Source of the DNA: Collinsella sp. 4_8_47FAA
Lineage (GTDB): Bacteria > Actinomycetota > Coriobacteriia > Coriobacteriales > Coriobacteriaceae
NCBI RefSeq assembly: GCF_000763055.1
Contig: NZ_KN214134.1
Span: 452,909-516,908 of the forward strand
Reading direction: 5' to 3'
Length of the DNA: 64,000 nt
The translations under genes were made by a program, and so were the position numbers. The notes below the pieces were generated by a model that saw only the letters and a program-made list of their open reading frames with translations, was not told where the DNA came from and searched no databases. This document shows, piece after piece, positions 53,234-62,466 of the stretch (the stretch's first letter is position 1; each line of letters begins with the position of its first letter).

Positions 53234-54896
53234 GAAAGTTTGCTCCTTCCCAGTCTTGTTTGCGCTGCTTGCCCTCCTGATCGGCACCTGCGCGGTTGTC
53301 TTCCCCGCTTCCGCGCAGGCCGCGCCGACCTCGACCGGTTCCATCACGGTGAGCGGCACCGTGGCGAGCAGCTACGACGCCTACCAGATCTTTAGCGCCA
53401 ACGTCGTCGACGGCGACAGCGACGCCAAGATCGCCACCGATCTCGCCTGGGCAAGCGACGCCGTGCGCGACGCCGCGCTGCCTGTGCTGCACAGCGCCGG
53501 CATGCCCAATTCCCAGACCACCGCGCAGGAAGCTGCCGAGTGGCTCAACGCCGATTCCCACCTTACGAGCGCGCTGAGCGCACAGCTCGCTCGTTCCCTC
53601 CAGAGCTCTGACGCCGAGTCCGTGGCCCTTAACGCGGGCACGGCGGCCGAGCTGCCCTGCGGCTACTGGCTCATCGTCGCCAAAGACGACGCCATCGCCC
53701 GGGGCGAGGCCGGCACCGCGCCGATTATGGCCCTGGTGGGCGGCAGCGCCGTCACCGTCAAGCCCAAGGCGGCGACCCCCAAGGTGTCCAAGCATGTGCT
53801 GGAGGACAGCACCGCCGCCTGGCAGAAGGCCGCCGACGCCACGGTCGCCGACGACCTGTACTGGCGCCTCTCCGCCACGGTCCCGGCCGGGCTCACCGCC
53901 TACGACACCTATACGGTGCGGTTCGTCGACACCATGAGCGCGGGGCTCGACCCCTCCAAGGTGGCCGCGAGCATGCGCGTGTACGTGGCGGCGGGCGCAG
54001 ACGGCGGCTTTGACGCGGTCCAGACCGGCAAGGACGGCCGCGTCGGCACCGAGCCCGCGAAGGGCTGGACCGACATCACGGCCCAGTGCGCCACCAAGGT
54101 AGCGGCCGACGGTAAGACCTTCACCGTGCGCACCGGCGACCTAATCGCCGCGCTCGGCGGGGCCGACACCTTTGCCGCGGGCGCCCGCGTGGTCGCCGTG
54201 TACAATGCGCCGCTCAACAGCGCATGCAACCACGGCATCGCTAAGGGCAACCCCAACGAGGTCTACCTGCGCTACCCGCGCTCTCCCTTTGCCGACCAGT
54301 CCGGCGACGCCGGATTCACCCGCACGCCGAGCGATGATGCGTGCGCCTACACCTGGGATCTCGCGCTCACCAAGCGCGGTAGCGACGGCGACAAGCCGCT
54401 TGCCGGGGCGGTCCTGAGCATCGCCGACGACCGTGGTCGCACGCTGGCCGCCGACGGCACGTGGAATGCGGAGGGCAAGGTCACCGTCACCACGGGCGAG
54501 GACGGCCGCGTGACCGTCTCGGGCGTGGACTCGGGCAAGCTGGAGGTCCGCGAGCTCAAGGCACCCAAGGGCTACGCCGCCTTTGAGGGTACGCGCTCCG
54601 TGACGGTCAAGGCCGAGGGCCTGGACGTCGACCAGGTGGCCGCCGCCAAGCCCAAGCTCACCATTACCGCCGAGTCGCCCCTGCGCGCCGACAGCGCGGA
54701 CGGGTCGACGGGCAGCCTGGAGGCGTCGCTCATCAACACGCCCACCGGCACACCCCCTAGCATTACCACCGGAGGCTTTATGCCCTCGACTGGCGATATG
54801 GCAATGTACGCCGCGGCCGCCGCAGCGGTCGCCGGAGCCGCGCTCATCGTGGTCGCGCTCCTGGTCAAGCGGGGAGGTGGCAGCCATAAAGAGTAG
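53226..54896 (+). CDS. Pilin subunit (isopeptide-forming, MPSTG-type anchor)
   Basis: A 556-residue pilin. The start is GTG 53226, overlapping the adhesin stop by 8 bases, then NKKVCSFPVLFALLAL, an export signal. Domains: an N-terminal pilin domain with YDAYQIFSANVVDGD (about 45), a D2-type isopeptide domain around VSKHVLEDSTAAW and VRFVDTMSAGLDP (about 180-260), and a third, Cna_B-like domain with LEVRELKAPKGYAAF (about 440). The anchor is FMPSTG, not the usual LPxTG, followed by an Ala-rich helix and KRGGGSHKE. It is probably a basal or minor pilin. GC content is higher than in the flanking genes. Confidence 0.85.
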   Translation: MNKKVCSFPVLFALLALLIGTCAVVFPASAQAAPTSTGSITVSGTVASSYDAYQIFSANVVDGDSDAKIATDLAWASDAVRDAALPVLHSAGMPNSQTTAQEAAEWLNADSHLTSALSAQLARSLQSSDAESVALNAGTAAELPCGYWLIVAKDDAIARGEAGTAPIMALVGGSAVTVKPKAATPKVSKHVLEDSTAAWQKAADATVADDLYWRLSATVPAGLTAYDTYTVRFVDTMSAGLDPSKVAASMRVYVAAGADGGFDAVQTGKDGRVGTEPAKGWTDITAQCATKVAADGKTFTVRTGDLIAALGGADTFAAGARVVAVYNAPLNSACNHGIAKGNPNEVYLRYPRSPFADQSGDAGFTRTPSDDACAYTWDLALTKRGSDGDKPLAGAVLSIADDRGRTLAADGTWNAEGKVTVTTGEDGRVTVSGVDSGKLEVRELKAPKGYAAFEGTRSVTVKAEGLDVDQVAAAKPKLTITAESPLRADSADGSTGSLEASLINTPTGTPPSITTGGFMPSTGDMAMYAAAAAAVAGAALIVVALLVKRGGGSHKE

Positions 54897-55004
54897 CTGG
54901 CAGCCCCACAGAGAGCGGGGCGAGACGTAGCGAAGCAGATGCTAAGACACAGACAGACAGATTTAGATCAAACGGACTTCAAGCAGAAAGCAGAGGAAAA
55001 GAAG

Positions 55005-56723
55005 ATGAGCATGAGCAAGAACATCGCACGCCTGGCAGTAACCGCCGGCCTCACGGCAGCGCTGAGCTTCGGCGGCGTGATGGCCCCGGTGACCATGGCG
55101 TTTGCTGAGGGCGCGGCGGCTCCGAATAACAGCATCACCATCAATAAGAACAATGCGAATGGCGATGTGAAGTACAAGGCATACCAGATTTTCAAGGCAA
55201 ATGTCGTGGATGAAGACGACAACAAGGTCGTCTCGAACATTGATTGGGCGAGCGGTGAAGCGAGGAGCGCCGTCCTTGGATATCTTAAAACCGTGCCCAA
55301 CTCTGGTATTGACGAAAACTCTACAGCGCAGGCCGCCGCCAAATATCTGACCGACCATACGGAGGGTACTGGCAAGACGACCGCTATCGAGAACAACAAT
55401 TTGTTTAACGGATTGGCAAAGGCAGTTGAAGGAAGCGTAGGTCAAACGGCGACATCCTTTGCCTCTGACACTGTTTTTGAGCCCAAGGACAACAAGGGCA
55501 ATGCTCTGCAAGGCTACTATCTTTTTGTGACTGATAAAAGTACCTTGGGCACCGAAGAGAAGCCAGAGAAGAATACTGGCACTTCGCCGATCTTTGCTGT
55601 TGTTGGTGGTAAAGGCGTGACCGTTACCGAGAAGACCAGCATTCCAACCGTCGAGAAGCGGGTGCTCGAGGGCGCGAACTGGGGAAAGGTAAGCGACTCG
55701 TATATTGGCGAGGAGGTCGAATATAAACTGACTGGCCACGTTGCCAGTAACATCGCTACGTTCAATAAGTATGAGTATGTATTTCAGGACACGTTGAGCA
55801 AGGGTCTTGAGGTTGTGAAGGACTCCAATGACGCAGCGAAGGATCTCCACGTTTATATTGACAACAAGGGCAAGCAGACCGAGGTCGTGCAAGATGCTAA
55901 TAATGGATATAAGGTGGCTTTAGGGCAAGACAACGCCAATAAGAAGGAAAATCTCACCATTACTTTTAGCAACCTTAAGTCTGTGAAGGATAAAACTGGC
56001 GCAGCGATTAAAGTCGATGCTAATTCCAGCGTGGTCGTAACCTACAAGGCTAAGCTCAACAGTCAAGTCGAATACAAGGCCGACGGCGCCACCAATGAGG
56101 TCAAGCTCGTCTATTCCAACGATCCCATGTCTACCGGCACTGGCACTTCCGAGTCGGATGAAGTCACTGACTACGTCTTTGGTCTCGATGTCACTAAGGC
56201 CGACTCAGATAATACGGACAAGAAGCTCGTTGCCAGCTTTAAGGTCAAAGTGACCAAGGAGGGGGACACCGAAATTCCCAATGGCGGAAAATGGCTGACG
56301 CGGGAAGGTGGGCTCGTCGACGACGCAGGCCATGCCGGAGTGTTTACGACTAATACTGATGGCAAGGTATTTATTCCCGGTCTTGTTGAGGGCACATACG
56401 AGATCACCGAGAGCGAGACGCCTGCAGGTTACAACACCATCGATCCATTTACCATTACGGTGACGCCTACGTATGATGCGACTGGTGCACTGACGAATCT
56501 TAAGGTGGAGTCCAGCTCCAATATGGCAACTGCTAAGACTGAGAAAAGCGTGACCACGACCAAGATCCCAGTCACCATCCAGAACAAGAAGGGCTCTGGC
56601 CTCCCGCTCACCGGTCTTAACGGCGTGACCTTCACTTGGATCGCTGGTGGCGCGGTGCTGTGCATCGGCGTGGCGCACCTCATCCGCAGCCGTAAGCAGG
56701 CTGAGGAGTCCGAGCAGGAGTAA
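55005..56723 (+). CDS. Major pilin subunit, LPLTG-anchored
   Basis: A 572-residue pilin. The signal peptide is NIARLAVTAGLTAALSFGGVMAPVTMAFA (about 5-33). The pilin domain has YKAYQIFKANVVDEDD (about 59), then TSIPTVEKRVLEGANW near 210 with a candidate pilin Lys, a D2 domain with YEYVFQDTLSKGLEV, and a Cna_B-type domain with the E-box-like YEITESETPAGYN (about 465). The C-terminus is LPLTG, a helix and RSRKQAEESEQE. Asn/Lys-rich composition and lower GC distinguish it. ATG 55005 (agagga before it); ATG 55011 is possible. A strong terminator follows, supporting a high-output pilus shaft gene. Confidence 0.88.
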   Translation: MSMSKNIARLAVTAGLTAALSFGGVMAPVTMAFAEGAAAPNNSITINKNNANGDVKYKAYQIFKANVVDEDDNKVVSNIDWASGEARSAVLGYLKTVPNSGIDENSTAQAAAKYLTDHTEGTGKTTAIENNNLFNGLAKAVEGSVGQTATSFASDTVFEPKDNKGNALQGYYLFVTDKSTLGTEEKPEKNTGTSPIFAVVGGKGVTVTEKTSIPTVEKRVLEGANWGKVSDSYIGEEVEYKLTGHVASNIATFNKYEYVFQDTLSKGLEVVKDSNDAAKDLHVYIDNKGKQTEVVQDANNGYKVALGQDNANKKENLTITFSNLKSVKDKTGAAIKVDANSSVVVTYKAKLNSQVEYKADGATNEVKLVYSNDPMSTGTGTSESDEVTDYVFGLDVTKADSDNTDKKLVASFKVKVTKEGDTEIPNGGKWLTREGGLVDDAGHAGVFTTNTDGKVFIPGLVEGTYEITESETPAGYNTIDPFTITVTPTYDATGALTNLKVESSSNMATAKTEKSVTTTKIPVTIQNKKGSGLPLTGLNGVTFTWIAGGAVLCIGVAHLIRSRKQAEESEQE

Positions 56724-56823
56724 CGCTCGCTCACCCATCCCTTTGGCAGGTGGGATGTGTTGGCCATGAGACTTGCGGACACTTTTCTCGTCCATCCACG
56801 TTCTTGCTTTGCCATTCTCTTTT

Positions 56824-56860
56824 CGGGGCAGACTCCGCACTGGAGTCTGCCCCGTTTTTT
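56824..56860 (+). terminator. Terminator after the major pilin
   Basis: Perfect 13-bp stem cggggcagactcc / ggagtctgccccg, 5-base loop, then TTTTTT. The gap 56724-57025 has nothing else I can support. Confidence 0.92.
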
Positions 56861-57025
56861 GGTAGCGCAGCCAGGCTCCATTGCCCGATGGATCGAGCGT
56901 ATGAATATCGAACAGATGTTTGCAATTATTGCGTTTACCAGCCGTGGGTGCATGCACTCGCAGTAAAATACCCTTGCGACGCATCCCGTGCGCGGGCGGC
57001 CGACGACTCAATCGGAGGTCCCCAA

Positions 57026-57358
57026 ATGCTGAAATTCCTTAACGCGCTCGCCGCCCTCGCGGCGGTGGGCACGTTCGTCATCGCGTTTCTTGACTCGTAT
57101 GAGGTTCGGCTTAAGGTCCGTAGGCGCACGCGCGGTGCGGACGGTGGACGGCATTTGCGTCGCAAGCGCAAACAAGAATGCCCGGGGTTCGGAGCCCGGG
57201 CATTTAACAAAACCAGAAAACTAGGCCGCCCGCGCTCTCGTACATTTACGCGGGGTGCGTCGTTTTCTATTGACATTGTATCCCGAATCGCCCAGTCGAT
57301 TCGGGACATTTTGAAAACTCAAATGCTGGCTTATCCTCGACTGGACGGTGCAGTCTAG
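57026..57358 (+). CDS. Small basic membrane protein, unrecognised
   Basis: A frame of 110 codons starts with ATG 57026 after a strong ggaggt ribosome site. The N-terminus is one hydrophobic helix, LNALAALAAVGTFVIAFLDS, followed by a run of Arg and Lys, VRLKVRRRTRG, to about residue 55. A GC-rich hairpin (aatgcccggg / cccgggcatt, 57177-57204) lies inside the frame, and the sequence after it looks less like coding DNA, so the true gene may be shorter or broken. It lies between pilin and sortase. No family recognised. Confidence 0.4.
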   Translation: MLKFLNALAALAAVGTFVIAFLDSYEVRLKVRRRTRGADGGRHLRRKRKQECPGFGARAFNKTRKLGRPRSRTFTRGASFSIDIVSRIAQSIRDILKTQMLAYPRLDGAV

Positions 57359-57436
57359 CTGCGTTGTCCGGCGCGGAAGCTCGCTAATCGGCTATTATTT
57401 GTTTAGACAACCTGAGCTGTAGAGGAGTGACCGGCG

Positions 57437-58381
57437 ATGGTGCAGGGCGCCAAACATATGAAGAGCAATAACGCCGCGGACAACGGCGGCTCAAGCCCTC
57501 AGCCCAAACCTCAGTCCAAGCCCAAGTCCAAGCGCCGCCGCAAGCGGCTGCCGCGCTGGGCCGACCGGCTCATCACCATCGTCATTATCCTTATTGGCGT
57601 GGGCCTTATGACCTGGCCGTGGATCTTGGACCGGCTCGAGGCCTCGGGCGTGTTCAACCAGATCAGCACCGTGTCCAGCACCGTGGACGCGCTATCTGCC
57701 GAGGAGCGCGAGCGCATCCTGCTCCAGGCGCGCTCCTTTAACGAGCAGCTGGCGGGCGAGGCCACCGAGCTCCCTGCCGACCAGATTGAGCCCTACGCCC
57801 AGCAACTCATCTTTGACCGCGACCCCATGATGAGCTGGGTCGAGATCCCCTCCATCGACGTGAGCATGCCCATCTACCACGGTACGAGCGAAGAAGTCCT
57901 TATGGCGGGCGTCGGCCACCTGGAGGGCACGAGCCTGCCGGTGGGCGGCACCTCGACGCATTGCGTGCTCACCGCGCACTCGGGCATGCGTAACCTGAGC
58001 ATGTTCGATGACATCCACTCGCTGGAGCCCGGCGACCTGGTACTGCTGCACACCATGAACAAGACGCTCGCCTACAAGATGGTGGACTCCGAGGTGGTGC
58101 TGCCCGAGGAGATGGAGTCGCTGACCATCGAGCCCGGTGCCGACAAGGTGACGCTCGTCACCTGCACGCCCTACGGCGTGAACGACCATCGCCTGCTGGT
58201 GCATTGCGTGCGCACCAAGTACAACAAGAAGGACGTCGACAAGCAAAAGTCGCTGGCCGGCCGCCACTGGGGCAAGCGCGAGTTTGCCGTGCTCATTGTG
58301 GTCGTGGCCATTGTGCTGTTACTGCTGGACATCGTGATCCACGCGGTCCGTAAGCGCCGCAAGGCCAAGGCCTCGGCATAA
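57437..58381 (+). CDS. srtC: Class C sortase (pilus polymerising)
   Basis: A 314-residue sortase that joins pilin subunits and attaches the pilus. After a Lys/Pro-rich start, the first membrane helix is about 45-65 (LITIVIILIGVGLMTWPWIL). The catalytic residues are His in TAHSGM (about 179), Cys in TLVTCTPYG (about 241) and Arg in HRLLVHC (about 250). A second C-terminal membrane helix (about 282-304, VLIVVVAIVLLLLDIVIHAV) and basic tail mark class C. I chose ATG 57437 (gaggag upstream). It lies downstream of the three pilus genes, separately from their terminator. Confidence 0.92.
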   Translation: MVQGAKHMKSNNAADNGGSSPQPKPQSKPKSKRRRKRLPRWADRLITIVIILIGVGLMTWPWILDRLEASGVFNQISTVSSTVDALSAEERERILLQARSFNEQLAGEATELPADQIEPYAQQLIFDRDPMMSWVEIPSIDVSMPIYHGTSEEVLMAGVGHLEGTSLPVGGTSTHCVLTAHSGMRNLSMFDDIHSLEPGDLVLLHTMNKTLAYKMVDSEVVLPEEMESLTIEPGADKVTLVTCTPYGVNDHRLLVHCVRTKYNKKDVDKQKSLAGRHWGKREFAVLIVVVAIVLLLLDIVIHAVRKRRKAKASA

Positions 58382-58394
58382 GACATCGTCCAGA

Positions 58395-58428
58395 ACCACC
58401 ACAATGGGGACAGGCACCTTTGGGGTGG
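58395..58428. repeat. Intergenic palindrome, family C, imperfect copy
   Basis: accaccacaatggggacagg and cacctttggggtggt around 58395-58429; the arms carry two mismatches. Confidence 0.65.
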
Positions 58429-58443
58429 TCGGGGGCTTCCAAG

Positions 58444-58580
58444 CCATCACAACATTCGATGAAAATCTCGATTATGGCGAAAAACGTCGAATGTTGTGAT
58501 GGTTTTCGTTGTGGGCGGGATGCTTCTCGTTGTGGGCGACGCGGTTTTCGCTATGGACGGTGCGGTTTCGCTGCAGAACT
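58444..58580. repeat. Intergenic palindrome, family B, copy 4, plus degenerate tandem repeats
   Basis: ccatcacaacattcga (58444-58459) and tcgaatgttgtgatgg (58487-58502), oriented like copy 3. After it, three to four degenerate units of about 22 bases with the core ttcgttgtgggcg run to about 58580. The whole gap 58382-58708 has no gene. Confidence 0.75.
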
Positions 58581-58708
58581 GCCAGCCCGCCGCCTGCCAG
58601 ACCGCCGTCCTCGTTACGTTTTCGCTGCATTTGGGTAAAGCGCCTGCTCCAAGCCGGCGTTGCCTTGTATACTAGAGCGGTTTATCTGTTATGCGGAAGG
58701 GAGCGCCT

Positions 58709-59020
58709 ATGGCACTCAGCGAGAAAGACGTGCGCGGCATCGCCGAGTACGCAAAGATCGCACTGACCGATGACGAGCTCGCCCAGATGACGTCCTACAT
58801 GAACGACGCCGTCCAGATGCTCGAGCCCGTCTTGCAATATGACTTGCCCGACGTGGAGCCCACGTTCCATCCCATCGGAAGCCTGTCCAACGTGATGGGC
58901 GATGACCTGCGCGAGCCCGAGCGCGACCTGCCGCTCGACGTCGCGCTCGAAAACGCCGGCAGCGCGCGCGACCGCTACTTCCGCGTGCCGTCCATTTTGG
59001 GAGAGGGGGAGAGCGAGTAA
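58709..59020 (+). CDS. gatC: Asp-tRNA(Asn)/Glu-tRNA(Gln) amidotransferase subunit C
   Basis: A 103-residue subunit that stabilises GatA and GatB in the transamidosome that makes Gln-tRNA(Gln) and Asn-tRNA(Asn). ALSEKDVRGIAEYAKIALTDDEL (about 2-24), then MTSYMNDAVQMLEPVLQYDLPDVEPTFHPI (about 28-57) are typical. I chose ATG 58709 after ggaaggga. It is the first gene of gatCAB: its stop shares the bases TAATG with the gatA start. Confidence 0.93.
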   Translation: MALSEKDVRGIAEYAKIALTDDELAQMTSYMNDAVQMLEPVLQYDLPDVEPTFHPIGSLSNVMGDDLREPERDLPLDVALENAGSARDRYFRVPSILGEGESE

Positions 59021-60534
59021 TGGCGCAGAGCTTCGATTCCCTTACCGCCGCCCGGATCGCCGCGGGCGTTGTTGCCGGCGACTTTACCGCTACCGAGGTG
59101 GCCCAGGCTTCCCTTGCCGCCATCGAGGCGCGCGAGGGCGGGGTCCAGGCATTCCTGCAGGTGGCGCCCGAGCTTGCGCTCGAGGCCGCTGCGCGCGTGG
59201 ATGCCGACCGTGCCGCAGGCAAGCCGCTGCCCCCGCTCGCGGGCGTGCCGCTGGCCATTAAGGACAACATGAACCTCGTGGGCACGCGCACCACCTGCGC
59301 TTCCCGCATGCTCGAGAACTACCAGAGCGTCTACACCGCCACCTGCGTCCAGCGCATGCTCGATGCCGGCTGCCTGCCCATGGGCAAGGCCAACATGGAC
59401 GAGTTTGCCTTTGGCAGCTCCACCGAGAGTTCGGCGTTCCACCGCACCAACAACCCCTGGGATACCGAGCGCGTGCCCGGCGGCTCCTCGGGCGGCTCCG
59501 CTGCCGCCGTCGCCGCGGGCGAGGTCGCGCTCTCGCTGGGCTCGGACACCGGCGGCTCCATTCGCCAGCCGGCGTCGCTGTGCGGCGTGGTGGGCTTTAA
59601 GCCCACGTATGGTGCCGTGAGCCGTTACGGCGTGGTCGCCTTTGGCTCGTCGCTCGACCAGGTGGGCCCCTTTGGCCGCACGGTCGAGGATGTCGCGCTG
59701 GCCATGAATGCGCTTACCGGCGCGGGCCACGATCCGTACGACTGCACCAGCCAGGATTGCGCCGTCGACTTTACCGAGCATCTCAACGACAGCATCGAGG
59801 GCAAGCGCGTGGGCATCATCCCCGCGTTTATGGAGGCCGATGGTCTGACGCCCGAGGTCAAGGCTGCTGTTCAGCGCGCCGCCCAGGAGCTGCAGAACCA
59901 GGGCGCCGAGCTGGTCGAGGTCGACCTGCCGCACCTGGACGCCGCTATCGCCGCCTACTACGTCATCGGCCCGGCCGAGGCGTTCTCCAACCTGGCCCGC
60001 TTCGACGGCATTCGCTGCGGCTACCAGGAGGAGGGCTGCGCCAACCTGTCCGACCAGAGCTCGCTTTCGCGCGCCCACGGCTTTGGCGCCGAGGCCAAGC
60101 GCCGTCAGATGCTCGGCGCCTACCTGCTGAGCTCGGGCGTGTACGACAAGTACTACTACGCTGCGCAAAAGGCCCGCACGCTCATCACGCAGGACTACGA
60201 CGCCGCGTATGCCAAGGTGGACACCATCCTCATGCCCGCCTCGCCGCGCACGGCTTTTAAGTTTGGCGAGATCAGCGACCCCACGCAGATGTACCTCTCC
60301 GACCTGTACACCATCTCGCTCAACATTTGCGGCAACGGTGGTATCTCGGTGCCGCTGGGCCTGGGCGAGGATACTCAGCTGCCCGTTTCTGCCCAGCTGG
60401 TGGGTCCGGCCTTTAAGGACCGTCAGCTGCTCACGTTTGCCCGCGCCCTGGAGCGCGGCTTTGCCGATGCCGCCACGGGTGCGCCCGCGCTTTCCGTCGC
60501 GCCCGATTTTGCCGGGAAGGGAGGCGAGCTGTAA
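59020..60534 (+). CDS. gatA: Asp/Glu-tRNA amidotransferase subunit A
   Basis: A 504-residue amidase subunit. The amidase triad is present: Lys in LAIKDNMNL (about 81-89), the cis-Ser in GGSIRQPAS (about 176) and the nucleophile Ser in GGSSGGSAAAVAAGEVALSLGSDTGGS (about 153-180). It liberates ammonia from glutamine for the GatB subunit. The start ATG 59020 overlaps the gatC stop and the end overlaps the gatB start by one base, so translation is coupled across all three genes. Confidence 0.97.
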   Translation: MAQSFDSLTAARIAAGVVAGDFTATEVAQASLAAIEAREGGVQAFLQVAPELALEAAARVDADRAAGKPLPPLAGVPLAIKDNMNLVGTRTTCASRMLENYQSVYTATCVQRMLDAGCLPMGKANMDEFAFGSSTESSAFHRTNNPWDTERVPGGSSGGSAAAVAAGEVALSLGSDTGGSIRQPASLCGVVGFKPTYGAVSRYGVVAFGSSLDQVGPFGRTVEDVALAMNALTGAGHDPYDCTSQDCAVDFTEHLNDSIEGKRVGIIPAFMEADGLTPEVKAAVQRAAQELQNQGAELVEVDLPHLDAAIAAYYVIGPAEAFSNLARFDGIRCGYQEEGCANLSDQSSLSRAHGFGAEAKRRQMLGAYLLSSGVYDKYYYAAQKARTLITQDYDAAYAKVDTILMPASPRTAFKFGEISDPTQMYLSDLYTISLNICGNGGISVPLGLGEDTQLPVSAQLVGPAFKDRQLLTFARALERGFADAATGAPALSVAPDFAGKGGEL

Positions 60535-62210
60535 TGAAGGAGCTTTCCGAGGTCCTGCAGGATTGGGAGGCCGTGATCGGCCTGGAGATCCATACCGAGC
60601 TCACCGCACTCGATACTAAGATGTTTTGCAACTGCAAGCTCAGCCACGATGACGAGCCCAACGCCAACGTGTGCCCGGTGTGCCTGGGCCTGCCCGGCGC
60701 CCTGCCGGTGCCCAACAAGCGCGCCATCGAGAGCATCGTCAAGGCCGGTCTCGCCACCAACTGCGAGATCCAGCGCCACTCGATGTTCTACCGCAAGCAC
60801 TACTTCTATCCCGATATGGCCAAGAACTTCCAGACCACGCAGGGTCCGGTCGCCTTTTCCATGTACGGTCACCTGGATCTGGACGTGACCGGTCGCGGTG
60901 CCGCCGAGCGCCCCGACTGCGCGTTTGGTGAGGCCGAGGCCCAGAGCCTGGCGAGCGCCTCGGCCAACGCCGAGGGCCTGTCCACATCCATGACGTCGAC
61001 CATGCGCGAGGGCAACCAGCGTGCCGGCCACCTGGCCAGCTATGATGCGTCCAACCTGCAGATGCCCGAGCGCCGCGAGGACGGTTCCTACACGGTGCCC
61101 ATTCGCATCCTGCGCATCCATATGGAGGAGGACGCCGCCAAGATGGTGCACGTGGGCGGCGCCGAGGGCCGCATTACCGCCGCGGCCGAGTCGCTCGTCG
61201 ACTACAACCGCTGCGGCACGCCTTTGATTGAGCTCGTGACTGAGCCCGACCTGCGTACGCCCGAGGAGGCTCGCCTGTTTATGGAGAAGCTCCGTCGCAT
61301 TTTTGTGACGCTGGGCATTTCGGACTGCTCCATGGAGAAGGGTTCCATGCGCTGCGACGGCAACGTGTCGCTGCGCCGCCGCGGCGAGACCAAACTGGGC
61401 ACCAAGACCGAGCTTAAGAACCTCAACTCGTTTAAGAGCCTGCATGACGGCCTTGCCTACGAGATTTGCCGCCAGGCCGAGGTGCTCGAGGAGGGCGGCA
61501 TCATCTACCAGGAGACCCGTCACTGGGAGCCCAGCCGCAAGCGCACCGTGGTCATGCGTGTGAAGGAAACGGCAGACGACTACCGCCTGTTCCCCGATCC
61601 CGACCTAGCGCCGTTCGACCTGGACGACGAGTTCATCGACCGCTGCCGTGGCGAGATTCCCGAGCTGCCCGATGCCAAGCGCGCCCGTTTTGAGACCGAC
61701 TTTGGCATTAAGGCGGCCGACGCCGAGCAGATTGCCGGCGACCCCGAGTTTGCCGAGTTCTTTGAGGCTGCCGCTGCCGGCATGGCTGGCAAGGAGGCCC
61801 AGACGGTCGCAAACCTGCTGGTGAACGAGATGATCGCCTACCTTAAGGGCGCGGGCGTCTCGCTGACCGAGTCCGGCATCGCGCCGGCTCAGGTGGCGGC
61901 ACTCGCCAAGCTGCTGGCGACCGATGCCATCAGCTCCAATCAAGCGCACGAGGTCTTTGAGGCCATGGCTCAGACCGGCGACGATCCCAACAAGATTGTC
62001 GACAAGCGCGGCATGCGTCAGGTGAGCGATGCCGGCGCGCTGCAGCCGATCGTGGACGAGGTGCTGGCAAACTGTGCCGATCAGGCTCAGCAGTATCGTG
62101 ACGGCAACCAGAAGGTCATCGGCTTTTTGGTGGGTCAGTGCATGAAGGCGAGCCGCGGCAAGGGCAACCCGAAGCTCTTCAACGAGTTGCTGAGAACGTC
62201 GCTCTCGTAA
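60534..62210 (+). CDS. gatB: Asp/Glu-tRNA amidotransferase subunit B
   Basis: A 558-residue subunit that binds tRNA and does the kinase and transamidation steps. AVIGLEIHTEL (about 13-23) and CPVCLGLPGALPVPNKRAIE (about 44-63), later LIELVTEPDLRTPEEA and KNLNSFKSL are conserved GatB/E features. The C-terminal YqeY-like domain is visible around residues 410-558. ATG 60534 overlaps the gatA stop. A large inverted repeat follows its end directly. Confidence 0.97.
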   Translation: MKELSEVLQDWEAVIGLEIHTELTALDTKMFCNCKLSHDDEPNANVCPVCLGLPGALPVPNKRAIESIVKAGLATNCEIQRHSMFYRKHYFYPDMAKNFQTTQGPVAFSMYGHLDLDVTGRGAAERPDCAFGEAEAQSLASASANAEGLSTSMTSTMREGNQRAGHLASYDASNLQMPERREDGSYTVPIRILRIHMEEDAAKMVHVGGAEGRITAAAESLVDYNRCGTPLIELVTEPDLRTPEEARLFMEKLRRIFVTLGISDCSMEKGSMRCDGNVSLRRRGETKLGTKTELKNLNSFKSLHDGLAYEICRQAEVLEEGGIIYQETRHWEPSRKRTVVMRVKETADDYRLFPDPDLAPFDLDDEFIDRCRGEIPELPDAKRARFETDFGIKAADAEQIAGDPEFAEFFEAAAAGMAGKEAQTVANLLVNEMIAYLKGAGVSLTESGIAPAQVAALAKLLATDAISSNQAHEVFEAMAQTGDDPNKIVDKRGMRQVSDAGALQPIVDEVLANCADQAQQYRDGNQKVIGFLVGQCMKASRGKGNPKLFNELLRTSLS

Positions 62211-62213
62211 GCG

Positions 62214-62349
62214 GGAACCGAGGGGCCGGGCGCAGGGCCTTGCCTCTCAATTTCGGACAGTCCTGACTCACGACGGAGGCGCCACTGGCGCCTCCTGTTC
62301 GTGCGGAACTCATTGAGAGGCAAGGCCCCGCGCCCGGCCCCTCGGTTCC
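62214..62349. repeat. 136-bp element with 38-base inverted ends after gatB
   Basis: The arms 62214-62251 (start ggaaccgaggggccgggcgc) and 62312-62349 (end gcccggcccctcggttcc) match at 37 of 38 positions. The interior carries a second stem, ggaggcgcc / ggcgcctcc (62275-62295). It starts 4 bases past the gatB stop, so it probably ends the operon; its size and near-perfect arms also fit a small mobile element. Confidence 0.8.
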
Positions 62350-62398
62350 GTGACGACTCGGCCGTTCGGGTCAGGTAAGCTGAATTGAATAGAGTGAA

Positions 62399-62466
62399 TG
62401 GGCGCGCCGTTGGCGTGCCCATTTTTGTGCGGGTGACAAAGAGACTGTCCCTTTGTCACATTTTTT
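62399..62466 (+). terminator. Two terminator-like hairpins
   Basis: gggcgcgcc-gtt-ggcgtgccc then ATTTTT (62399-62426), followed by gtgacaaag / ctttgtcac (62433-62441, 62451-62459) then a T run. The second resembles family C in size and loop (actgtcc). From 62467 to 62756 I see no gene: a frame at 62507-62782 has no ribosome site or family. Confidence 0.6.
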
